Positions 28,262 to 34,985 of a stretch of DNA of 34,985 nucleotides are shown piece by piece. The notes beneath the pieces were generated by a model that saw only the letters and a list, made by a program, of their open reading frames with translations, did not search any database and was not told the DNA's origin. Within the stretch, counting starts at the first letter, position 1. Every line of letters begins with the position of its first letter. A program made the translations under genes and the position numbers. The stretch is from Coemansia sp. RSA 922 (taxonomy: Eukaryota > Kickxellomycota > Kickxellomycetes > Kickxellales > Kickxellaceae), in NCBI GenBank assembly GCA_027577415.1, contig JANBQS010000111.1, forward strand, positions 1 to 34,985, given 5' to 3'.

Positions 28262-30160
28262 TTAGGTAAAAGTTCTGAAAAGCTCCACCTTAATCCCGAG
28301 TTGAAGACGCTGTAGATGACCAATACGATCAGGCGCTAGGTCTGATTTGACTAGTGCTTGGATGGATTTCTCAACAGCTCCGAGGGACCCCTCACTGACT
28401 TGAAGATTAACAAGTGAGGGCAGACGAGACCCCAAAACGAGCAACATACCGCGGTACTGTGACTCCTCGCCGATCTTGCTTGGTGGAAGGCTACGAGTAC
28501 CTGGCCACGTAGGCAGAGGCGCAAAGTACCTTTGCTGTTCAGCCCGCAAATAGCGCACCGACGTGTTAAGAGGCGGCAGCTGCTGTAGAGTGTTCAAGCG
28601 GCGGTACTCCTGGACAAGCACCGACGGCGAAGACACTGGTGGGCAAACTGCGGCGCTAACCCACAACCTCTGCAGACAAGGAAACAACGGCAACAAGAGC
28701 TCTACCTCGCGTAGCGTAATATTGCCACCCAGTGTCAAGGTACCAAGGCTGTTTGCAAACACTGGAGTGGTGAGTTGGGGCCCGATTAATCCGTTCTTAG
28801 ACATCACCAATGTCAGCCGCTGTACACCAGGGCTACAAGTTGCAAAGACGCTTGAAAGTACTGCGCAGGCATTCCCCGGTTGATCCTGTTCACCCGGCTC
28901 CCTGGGGTCGTAATGCAATAGGCAGAGACTACGCAGTTTGCCAAATTGCGATAGATCCAAGTCATCGGGGATTCGGCTCCTTTCTCCGGAAATAGTAAGC
29001 TTGGAAATCGGGCTAGAAGCGAACAACGACAAGAACTGGCTGAGATCAAAAGGGAAGTAGTTGATGCCGAGACTGGTCAGCACAGGAAAATGAAGAGTAC
29101 CAAGCCTCATTGACTGGAAGAAACTATGCGGATCATATAGGCTGAGCACACTCAGCGGGCTATCCAACTCCATGCCCATGAGGAAACTCAGACTCAGCGA
29201 CTCCAAGCGGGAAAACACCAGATGACCATCAGGCGAGCCTGATGCGCCGTCGACCACAAAGGAGTCCCAGATATGATCAGTGAATGTCGAGCCAAAGTTC
29301 AGCTCGACGAGTGTGTTGGCCAGCATGATCGGAAGCACACTTCTGGCAAAAGGAATTTGATAGTTAATGCTCAGACGTTCGAGTGCAATCGGGGCAATCG
29401 GGGCATCCGGGTCCCCGACACGACCATTGAGCTTTAACTCGCACTCCGAATACAATCTCAAAACTCGAATCGGCACTGGTCCATACAAGCGCTCTTTGAT
29501 CAACGGTGCGAATGGATTAAAACGATTCTGCGGAATGTCACTGAATCCGGTGTAATCTATCTCGCGTAGTGACGGCAGAGCTTGGGATAAAAGATTGTTG
29601 AACGCCTTCACGGTCTCGGGCGTGCACGCCGCCTTTGATACGTTGTCCGAGTAGCTGGTGGTGTCAAACATGTTGATAAGCAGTTGTTCGACTCCGGGCC
29701 ATGAGGACGCGCCTAGTCCTTCCTCAAGTAAGATATTTCTTAGGCTGTTTAACAAATGCGCTCCGCACCGCATATCAATCTGCAACTCGCGCACGCTGTC
29801 GATTTCACCCACGTTTCGAATCAGGCGAATGTTGGAGATCACCCCTATGCCATACCTGCCATCAACGCCATACTTTGGCTTGCCAACAACAACGAAGGCC
29901 ACTCGGTAGAATAGCTGCTTGGCAACTGAGCGCCACTGGTAGTTGACGCTCGATAGTTCTTGTAATCTCTGCAAGTAGCCGTACATTAAGGTATGTACGC
30001 TATCGCGCGGAGGACGTTGATGTAGGTAGGCAAATATCAGTCGCAGTATGACGCTGGGAAGAGTCGCAGCCTTGCTTTGGGTAGTACATAGCTGCTGCTG
30101 CTGCCGCTTTTGTTGCCGCTTCCGCCTTTCCCGACGCAGTTGGCTAGCTGAAGTTGACAT
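28262..30160 (-). CDS. F-box/LRR-like protein, 632 residues (tandem copy 1)
   Basis: The protein starts at ATG 30160, behind a leader (GCTCTAACC just before ATG) shared with the copy at 31051. The N-terminus is strongly basic (RRERRKRQQKRQQQQ, about residues 9-23) and could be a nuclear localisation signal or RNA-binding tail. An F-box-like stretch follows at about 34-85, with LPSVILRLIFAYL and later ELSSVNYQWRSVAKQLF. The rest is irregular leucine-rich strands such as RLESLSLSF and VLTSLGINYF, typical of LRR solenoids. No transmembrane segment is present. It is about two-thirds identical by eye to its tandem neighbour and distantly like the protein at 10303. By family it would be a substrate receptor of an SCF ubiquitin ligase; the target is unknown. 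Confidence 0.7.
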   Translation of the reverse strand: MSTSASQLRRERRKRQQKRQQQQLCTTQSKAATLPSVILRLIFAYLHQRPPRDSVHTLMYGYLQRLQELSSVNYQWRSVAKQLFYRVAFVVVGKPKYGVDGRYGIGVISNIRLIRNVGEIDSVRELQIDMRCGAHLLNSLRNILLEEGLGASSWPGVEQLLINMFDTTSYSDNVSKAACTPETVKAFNNLLSQALPSLREIDYTGFSDIPQNRFNPFAPLIKERLYGPVPIRVLRLYSECELKLNGRVGDPDAPIAPIALERLSINYQIPFARSVLPIMLANTLVELNFGSTFTDHIWDSFVVDGASGSPDGHLVFSRLESLSLSFLMGMELDSPLSVLSLYDPHSFFQSMRLGTLHFPVLTSLGINYFPFDLSQFLSLFASSPISKLTISGERSRIPDDLDLSQFGKLRSLCLLHYDPREPGEQDQPGNACAVLSSVFATCSPGVQRLTLVMSKNGLIGPQLTTPVFANSLGTLTLGGNITLREVELLLPLFPCLQRLWVSAAVCPPVSSPSVLVQEYRRLNTLQQLPPLNTSVRYLRAEQQRYFAPLPTWPGTRSLPPSKIGEESQYRGMLLVLGSRLPSLVNLQVSEGSLGAVEKSIQALVKSDLAPDRIGHLQRLQLGIKVELFRTFT

Positions 30161-30351
30161 GGTTAGAGCAAAAAAGAAAAGACAAAAAAGTGGGAGAAGT
30201 AGTTGGAAAGAGAGAAGAGGAATATTTTTCGAGTCCAGCCAAACGATCCCGATTTTTATCTGAAAAAGTGAGCTGCAGACAACAATTGATCAATAGCTTC
30301 TTCCCGTTGGCCAGAGAAGTGTCTTTCTAGCTACGCCGCAACTGCCACACC

Positions 30352-30677
30352 ATGATCAATGTACGGGCTCCTCCGCAAGAACGTTACCTTAAATACCTTG
30401 GAGTTATGATCGGCGTCGAAGGTGTTGCTCTCAAACAAATTACATAGAGTTGCTGTGTGCTCGCGCACAAACCAAGCTTGGCTACTTGAGCAGCGCCATA
30501 ATTATGCACTCTGGTAGTAATATCAACTGGGTAATTGGCATGTACAATGTCATTACCCGGCCCACCGTGGAGTACGCCATGGAGATCTGCATTACAAATG
30601 CCTCACTTGTCAAGATCTTAGAGCGCTGCCAGGGCGACATGTTTCACGCCATACTGGGAGCATCAAAGTCGACATGA
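30352..30677 (+). pseudogene. LINE-type reverse transcriptase relic
   Basis: A 31-codon stretch from 30352 contains ERYLKYLGVMIG, the YLG motif found just after the palm of non-LTR reverse transcriptases, and stops at TAG 30445. In another frame, 30450-30677 continues with MYNVITRPTVEYAMEI and LERCQGDMFHAILGASK, which follows the RPxLEYG...LExxQ...ILG pattern downstream in the same proteins. The frameshift and stops show decay. Similar debris may extend to about 30830. It lies in the upstream region of the 28262 gene, between two tandem paralogues. Confidence 0.65.
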
Positions 30678-31050
30678 TATTCGGGTATCCCTTTTCTGTG
30701 TAAGATGGAGTAATTAGAACGCAGCTGGTGTGCAAGGATATCCAACTATATCTGCTGCCACCCGCTCAACAGCGATAACCAGTACATGTTCTTATTACAG
30801 AAAAAACTGAATGCCGGTTAACCCCTAGGGTTCGATGTCTGCAATGTTGTTATGTTGATTTAAAGAACAGCTAGCACGTTCAACAGTAATTTAGTACCCA
30901 AGCCAAGAACTAGTATCAACAAACAATTATTGCCTTTCAAGTATTGACTGATTAGACCATTTACTGGTGAATCTCATGGCAAACTAAGTATTAGGTAGTA
31001 ATTGAAAGTCATGACATGTTGCTTTGCACTTGCAAGTGCTGAATAAAAAA
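30678..31050. other. Intergenic, decayed element debris and 3' flank
   Basis: No gene is visible in these 373 bp. The first about 150 bp may be further reverse-transcriptase debris; the rest is A/T-rich 3' flank of the gene at 31051. Confidence 0.3.
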
Positions 31051-32934
31051 TTAGGAGAAAAATTCGATACTTTCTCCTATCACCCTAAGCAGCAGACGCT
31101 GTAGATGACCAATACAATCTGGGGCAATGTCTGACTTGACTAGTGCTTGGATGGATTTCTCAACAGCTCCGAAGGACCCTTCCTTGACTTCAAGCATATA
31201 AAGAGAGGGCAGGCGACACGCCAATTTGAGCAACAGACCGCGATACTGTGACTCCTCATTGTCCTTGCTTGGTTTAACGTTATAGGGGTTCGGCCACGTA
31301 GGCAGAGGCCCCAAGCATTTTGAGTGCTCGGCTTGCAAAACACGCACCGACGTGTTAAGAGGCGGTAGCTGCTGTGGAGTGTTCAAGCGGTGGTACCTCT
31401 GGACAAGCACCGACGGCGATGATACTGGAGGAAATGCCAAGGCGCTGATGTGTAGTTTCTGCAGATTAGAAAGCATCGGCAACAAGAGCTCTACATCGCG
31501 TACGCTTATGTTGCCGCCCAGTGCTAAGGTAACAAGGCTGTCTGCAAACACTGGAGTGGTGAGTTGCCGCTCGATCGAGCCAATCGTAGGTATCCCTAAC
31601 TTTAGGTGCCGAAGAGCGGAGCCACAAGTCGTAAAAACGCTCGATATTGTCGTGCGGGAATTCCCTGGTTGATCCCGTTCACTCAGCTCCATGTGGTCAT
31701 ATGATAACAACAAGAAACTGCGCAGTCTGCTAAACTGCGATAGATCCAAGTCGTCGGGGATTCGGCTCTTTTTTCCAGTGATAGACAGCTTGGAAATCGG
31801 GCTAGAAGCGAACAACGACAAGAACTGGGTGAGGTTGTAAGGAAAGTAGTTGATGCTGAGACTGGTCAACACAGAAAAATATGGCGTGCCAAGCCTTGCC
31901 GACTGGAAGTAACTGTCCGAATCATGCATTCTGAGCAGACTCGGCGGGATATCCAACCCCATGCCTAGTCTGAAGCATAGACTCAGCGACTCCAAACGGG
32001 AGAATACCAGACGGCCTTCAGGTGAGCCAGGTGCACCGTCGACCACAAAGGAGTCCCAAATAAAATTGCAGAATGATGGGCCTAATTTCAGCTCGACGAG
32101 TGTGTTAGCCTGCACAATCGGAAGTAGCGTAATGAAAAACGTTTTCTCGTAGTTAATGCTCAGGCGTTCGAGAACGATAGGCGCATCCGGATCCCCGGGG
32201 CGACCTTTGAGCTTTAACTTGCAGTCCGAAGACAACCTCAAAACTCGAATCGGCGCTGGTCCATACAAGCGCTCTTCAATCAGTGGGGCGATTGGATTGA
32301 AAGTGTTCTGTGGATTATCGCTGAATCCGGTGTAATATATCTCGCGTAGCGACGGCAGAGCTCGAGATAAAAACATGTTAAACGCGCTCAAGGTCTCTGG
32401 CTCACACATCGCCTCCGAGGCATTGGCAGAGTTGTTAGGATGGTCAAGAATGTTGAACTGCAATCGCTCGATTCCCGGCCACGAAGATCCGCATAGTCCT
32501 TCTTCAAGTAAGATACACCCTAGGTCATTTAACGATTGCAACCCACATCGAATATTAATATGCAATTCGCGCACTCTGCCAATTTCACCCACGTCACGAA
32601 TCAGGCGAATATTAGATGCCATTCTCATGATACCGATGCTATCGACGTCATGCTTTAGCTCTCTGACAGCTAAAAACGCCACACGGTAGAACTGGCCCTT
32701 GGCAACTGAGAGCCACTGACGGTTGACGCTTGCTAGTTCTTTTAGTCTCTTCAAGTTGTGCAACATAATGGCATTGGCACTGCCGCGAGGATGGTTCTGA
32801 TGTAAGTAGGTAATTACTAACCGCAGTATATTGCTAGGAAGAGTCGCGGCCTTGCTTCGGGTGGTAGAGAGCCGCTGCCTCTTCTGTTGCCGCTTACGCC
32901 TCTCCCGACGTAACTGACTAGATGAAAGTGACAT
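31051..32934 (-). CDS. F-box/LRR-like protein, 627 residues (tandem copy 2)
   Basis: This is the tandem paralogue of the gene at 28262, same strand, 2.8 kb away. It has the same plan: a basic tail RRERRKRQQKRQ at about residues 9-20, an F-box-like LPSNILRLVITYL with ELASVNRQWLSVAKGQF, then LRR-type strands. The most conserved blocks are EEGLCGSSWPG, LPSLREIYYTGFSDNPQN, IWDSFVVDG and FLSLFASSPISKL with SRIPDDLDLSQF. Differences cluster in the LRR strands and the C-terminus, as expected if ligand specificity diverged. The start ATG 32934 is preceded by the same GCTCTAACC-like leader. Confidence 0.7.
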   Translation of the reverse strand: MSLSSSQLRRERRKRQQKRQRLSTTRSKAATLPSNILRLVITYLHQNHPRGSANAIMLHNLKRLKELASVNRQWLSVAKGQFYRVAFLAVRELKHDVDSIGIMRMASNIRLIRDVGEIGRVRELHINIRCGLQSLNDLGCILLEEGLCGSSWPGIERLQFNILDHPNNSANASEAMCEPETLSAFNMFLSRALPSLREIYYTGFSDNPQNTFNPIAPLIEERLYGPAPIRVLRLSSDCKLKLKGRPGDPDAPIVLERLSINYEKTFFITLLPIVQANTLVELKLGPSFCNFIWDSFVVDGAPGSPEGRLVFSRLESLSLCFRLGMGLDIPPSLLRMHDSDSYFQSARLGTPYFSVLTSLSINYFPYNLTQFLSLFASSPISKLSITGKKSRIPDDLDLSQFSRLRSFLLLSYDHMELSERDQPGNSRTTISSVFTTCGSALRHLKLGIPTIGSIERQLTTPVFADSLVTLALGGNISVRDVELLLPMLSNLQKLHISALAFPPVSSPSVLVQRYHRLNTPQQLPPLNTSVRVLQAEHSKCLGPLPTWPNPYNVKPSKDNEESQYRGLLLKLACRLPSLYMLEVKEGSFGAVEKSIQALVKSDIAPDCIGHLQRLLLRVIGESIEFFS

Positions 32935-33222
32935 GGTTAGAGCAGAAAAAAGAGTGAAGAAAAAAGTTTGTTGATGCTATTCGAATAAAATAAAAAGAAA
33001 GAAAAGGTTTTTTTTGCGACTAGCCAGCAAAACAATCAAAATTCAATAAGTAGCATTGACGTAACATGTGTGATCCAGCAACTCAATTGCTCAATATCAA
33101 TCAGATCAAGGTTGTAAGATCTGTAAAAAAAAAAAGCTCATACGTCACCTACGGTCTCATGCCTTTAGCAAATGGTAGCGACAACGCCCATTACCTACAA
33201 GTGGTACTGATGCTTTGCACTC

Positions 33223-33723
33223 ATGGCTCTATACAAAGGTGGCGTTGTTAGAGCGATTCTTATCGCACTGGCCTTTGACAAAGTCAATATCCAATGCCTC
33301 GACAGATGCTCGTTTGCAGAGCGGCACACGCTTAATAATGTCAGACGTAAAGGCATATGTGTGAGATACAGTTGTCCAGTCATGTTTCAATGTGAGCTTT
33401 TGCCAAGCCTTGCGGCCTTTTTCATTTCATTAACTAATTGCCAAATCGGCGTCTCCAAAAAATTCCCATGCACAATATTCTCCTTGGCAAACTTACCACT
33501 TCCTATATTTCATGTAGGACATCAGTCCTCAACCTTAACCTTAATAGGGTTTTTGTGCATGTGTAACCCAGTCATAAAAAACGGCCCCCGCAAAATGCGC
33601 CAGTGTGAAACCCCACTTCAATTGGCCTCACCCGTGCTGGCATTGATGTGTAACCATCCAGTCAGTTATCCTCATCATACGGCGTGTTCATTGGCCAATC
33701 GTAGCCATGCATCTTTTGACTAA
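33223..33723 (+). CDS. Uncertain ORF of 166 codons
   Basis: An ATG opens 166 codons, long for A/T-rich intergenic DNA. The product is rich in Cys, Leu and Pro without a signal peptide, repeats or a known motif. Its composition changes along the length, as in a chance ORF. No TATA box at the usual distance was seen. I cannot assign a function. Confidence 0.18.
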   Translation: MALYKGGVVRAILIALAFDKVNIQCLDRCSFAERHTLNNVRRKGICVRYSCPVMFQCELLPSLAAFFISLTNCQIGVSKKFPCTIFSLANLPLPIFHVGHQSSTLTLIGFLCMCNPVIKNGPRKMRQCETPLQLASPVLALMCNHPVSYPHHTACSLANRSHASFD

Positions 33724-33893
33724 CGCCTATCTGCACGGGGTTTTCCCTTGCTCAATGTAAATTTCCCTGTAGTGTAGGGGTAGCGCCACACTTGGAAGCC
33801 CGAGCTCTTGGCAATGTTCTCGGTCCTCCGTGATAGTAAATATTTTGTGTTACAATATTTTTTCACTGTGACAAGTGAAAGCTAAAACTTGGG

Positions 33894-33900
33894 TATAAAA
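33894..33900 (+). promoter_or_regulatory. TATA box of the third expansin-like gene
   Basis: TATAAAA lies 163 bp before ATG 34057, followed by a T/A-rich leader. Confidence 0.5.
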
Positions 33901-34056
33901 TAGTCCGTATTCCCTACTCTCAAAAAAAATAGTCAATACTTTTTCCCAAAAAAATCGACTTTCCAATCTCTTACCTTTTTTTTTTTTTCTTCGCCGGACG
34001 AATATTACAAAAAAAAAAAGAGATCAGCTTTGACAGCCTCACGAATCACACACACC

Positions 34057-34983
34057 ATGAAGTTTACTATTGCCTCTTTGCTTATCGCCGCTACGCTTGC
34101 TAGCGCGACCTCTGTCGAACAGAATCAAGCCTGCGCTGCCGATTACGTTAGACATGCGGGAGCAGACAACAACGTTGTTGTAGTTACCGAGACACTCACA
34201 GTCACTGCCGGTGCCAAGCCTCCCACCTCGAGCATCAAGCCCACCACGATGCACTCCAGCGGCAAGCTGGTTATCAATGAGGTTAAGACTGTCACCGCAG
34301 GCGGTAACAACGAGGCTGCCGCTGCTGGTAACCCTACTCCCGCTTCGCAGGCACCAGCTCCTACCTCACAGGCAGCCGAGATCCCGGTCGCTCAGAATAG
34401 CTCTGCCGCCGTGCCTCCCGCAGCTGCATCTCCTCCCGCGGCTGCGTCTGTTCCTGCCAAGGCCTCGTCGTCTTCGCCTCCCGCCGTAGCTCCCGCTCCA
34501 GCTCAGACCCCAGCGGCATCTCAGGCTCCTCAGCCGTCCGCACCAGCTGCTTCTCAGGCACCTCAGCCATCCGCACTAGCTGCCTCTCAGGCACCCCAGC
34601 CGACCAGCGGCAACCCGGGCAGCAACGCTGGTGGTAGCACTGGTGGTAGCACTGGTGGTAGCACTGGTGGCGACTCATTCACTGGCGACGGTACTTTCTT
34701 CTCTCCAGGACTGGGCTCATGTGGATTAACCAACTCTGACAGCGATCTGATCGCTGCTATCCCTGCGCCTCAGTACGGTACCAATGCTAACCCCAATAAC
34801 GCCGAAGTCTGTGGAAAGTGTGCCCTAGTCAAGGGACCCAAGGGTCAAGTCAAGGTAAAGATTACTGACCGCTGCCCCGTGTGCAAGACCGGAGACCTTG
34901 ATCTTTCACCTTCGGCGTTCCAGCAAATTGGAGACTTTGACGCTGGTCGTATTCCTATCTCGTGGTCGTTTGTCGCCTGCTAG
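34057..34983 (+). CDS. Secreted expansin-like protein with long Pro/Ala/Ser linker
   Basis: The ATG at 34057 begins a signal peptide (MKFTIASLLIAATLASA), so I prefer it; the frame is open nine codons earlier but without an ATG. The protein has 308 residues. Residues 18-95 are a small N-terminal region with TETLTVTAG and TVTAG repeats. Residues 96-207 are a Pro/Ala/Ser/Gln-rich linker, surely O-glycosylated, with three 11-residue repeats and a GGST run. Residues 208-308 are a double-psi beta-barrel: FTGDGTFFSPGLGSCG, Cys pairs at EVCGKC and DRCPVC, the conserved Asp270 in ITDRCP, LDLSPSAF and the closing ISWSFVAC. It probably acts on or binds wall polysaccharide, with the linker placing the domain at the cell surface. 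It has no GPI tail. Confidence 0.9.
   Translation: MKFTIASLLIAATLASATSVEQNQACAADYVRHAGADNNVVVVTETLTVTAGAKPPTSSIKPTTMHSSGKLVINEVKTVTAGGNNEAAAAGNPTPASQAPAPTSQAAEIPVAQNSSAAVPPAAASPPAAASVPAKASSSSPPAVAPAPAQTPAASQAPQPSAPAASQAPQPSALAASQAPQPTSGNPGSNAGGSTGGSTGGSTGGDSFTGDGTFFSPGLGSCGLTNSDSDLIAAIPAPQYGTNANPNNAEVCGKCALVKGPKGQVKVKITDRCPVCKTGDLDLSPSAFQQIGDFDAGRIPISWSFVAC
34513..34608 (+). repeat. 33-bp repeat x3 coding AASQAPQPSAP
   Basis: Three consecutive 33-bp units (34513-34545, 34546-34578, and a partial third to about 34608) encode AASQAPQPSAP, AASQAPQPSAL and AASQAPQPTS. They are a likely source of length variation in the linker. Confidence 0.8.
34630..34665 (+). repeat. 12-bp repeat x3 coding GGST
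   Basis: GGTGGTAGCACT occurs three times without change, followed by a partial fourth unit, just before the barrel domain. The exact identity suggests recent slippage. Confidence 0.85.
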
Positions 34984-34985
34984 AT

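Larger units (their letters stand above)
32935..34056. other. Long intergenic region before the third expansin-like gene
   Basis: This 1.1 kb region mostly lacks recognisable genes. A plus-strand ORF of 166 codons (33223-33723) is the longest, but its product has no visible domain, so I leave it as a possibility. ATGTGTAACC(AT)CCAGTCA occurs as a direct repeat at 33559-33574 and 33646-33664. TTGGCCAA, which includes a CCAAT box, lies near 33692-33700. Many A and T homopolymers stand close to the promoter (33920-34020). Confidence 0.35.

Noticed and set aside
33765..33830. tRNA-like stretch with GTGTAGGGGTAGCGC (A-box-like)
   Set aside because: No acceptor stem pairs around it, the anticodon stem does not pair, and the B box is only approximate. 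At most it is a tRNA-derived fragment.
1..34985. CRISPR arrays, rRNA genes, telomeric repeats
   Set aside because: No regularly spaced repeats, rRNA signature blocks or TTAGGG arrays were seen on either strand.

Overview
The window is nuclear DNA of a fungus. The evidence is a cytosolic type I fatty acid synthase with fungal domain order (both yeast subunits fused into one beta-alpha chain), a yeast-type monofunctional dihydroorotase, a mitochondrial methylcrotonoyl-CoA carboxylase alpha subunit, three secreted expansin-like double-psi beta-barrel proteins and large F-box/LRR-like proteins. Genes are compact and almost intron-free: I find one convincing intron, of 101 nt, in the synthase gene. 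An early-diverging fungus, perhaps of the Kickxellomycotina, would fit, but that is a guess from gene style and not a proof.

Layout. 1-6.3 kb is a housekeeping block: the 3' part of a TANGO2/NRDE-family gene, MCCC1 converging on it with 19 bp between the stop codons, a Ser-rich cell-surface protein, an orphan gene and dihydroorotase. 6.7-10.1 kb is an accessory block of two expansin-like genes flanking a diverged tandem duplication that encodes two tiny Cys-rich proteins. 10.3-12.2 kb is an F-box/LRR-like gene. 12.2-28.1 kb is centred on the fatty acid synthase (about 11 kb, minus strand). On each side, in inverted orientation, stands a copy of a roughly 1.1 kb unit coding for an orphan protein with a C-terminal CaaX prenylation box. 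Retroelement tails, a promoter relic and a micro-ORF lie nearby. 28.3-32.9 kb is a tandem pair of F-box/LRR-like paralogues with a LINE reverse-transcriptase relic between them. 33-35 kb is a long intergenic stretch and a third expansin-like gene with a Pro/Ala/Ser linker.

How the parts relate. The metabolic genes (leucine degradation, pyrimidine synthesis, fatty acid synthesis) are ordinary and independent. The accessory genes are small, duplicated and mostly preceded by a clear TATA box about 105-130 nt before the ATG. Several share an upstream motif close to CGCTACCAGCTGAC.

The most interesting points are four. (1) In the CaaX gene pair the non-coding upstream DNA is about 95% identical while the proteins are only about 37% identical. 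(2) Inside that upstream DNA is a 68-codon antisense ORF, 99% conserved, whose two substitutions are both synonymous. (3) The synthase ends just before the phosphopantetheinyl transferase domain normally fused to fungal FAS alpha. (4) The small Cys-rich proteins share a CX4CX10CX2(C/H) pattern. All identities are estimates by eye; no searches were run.
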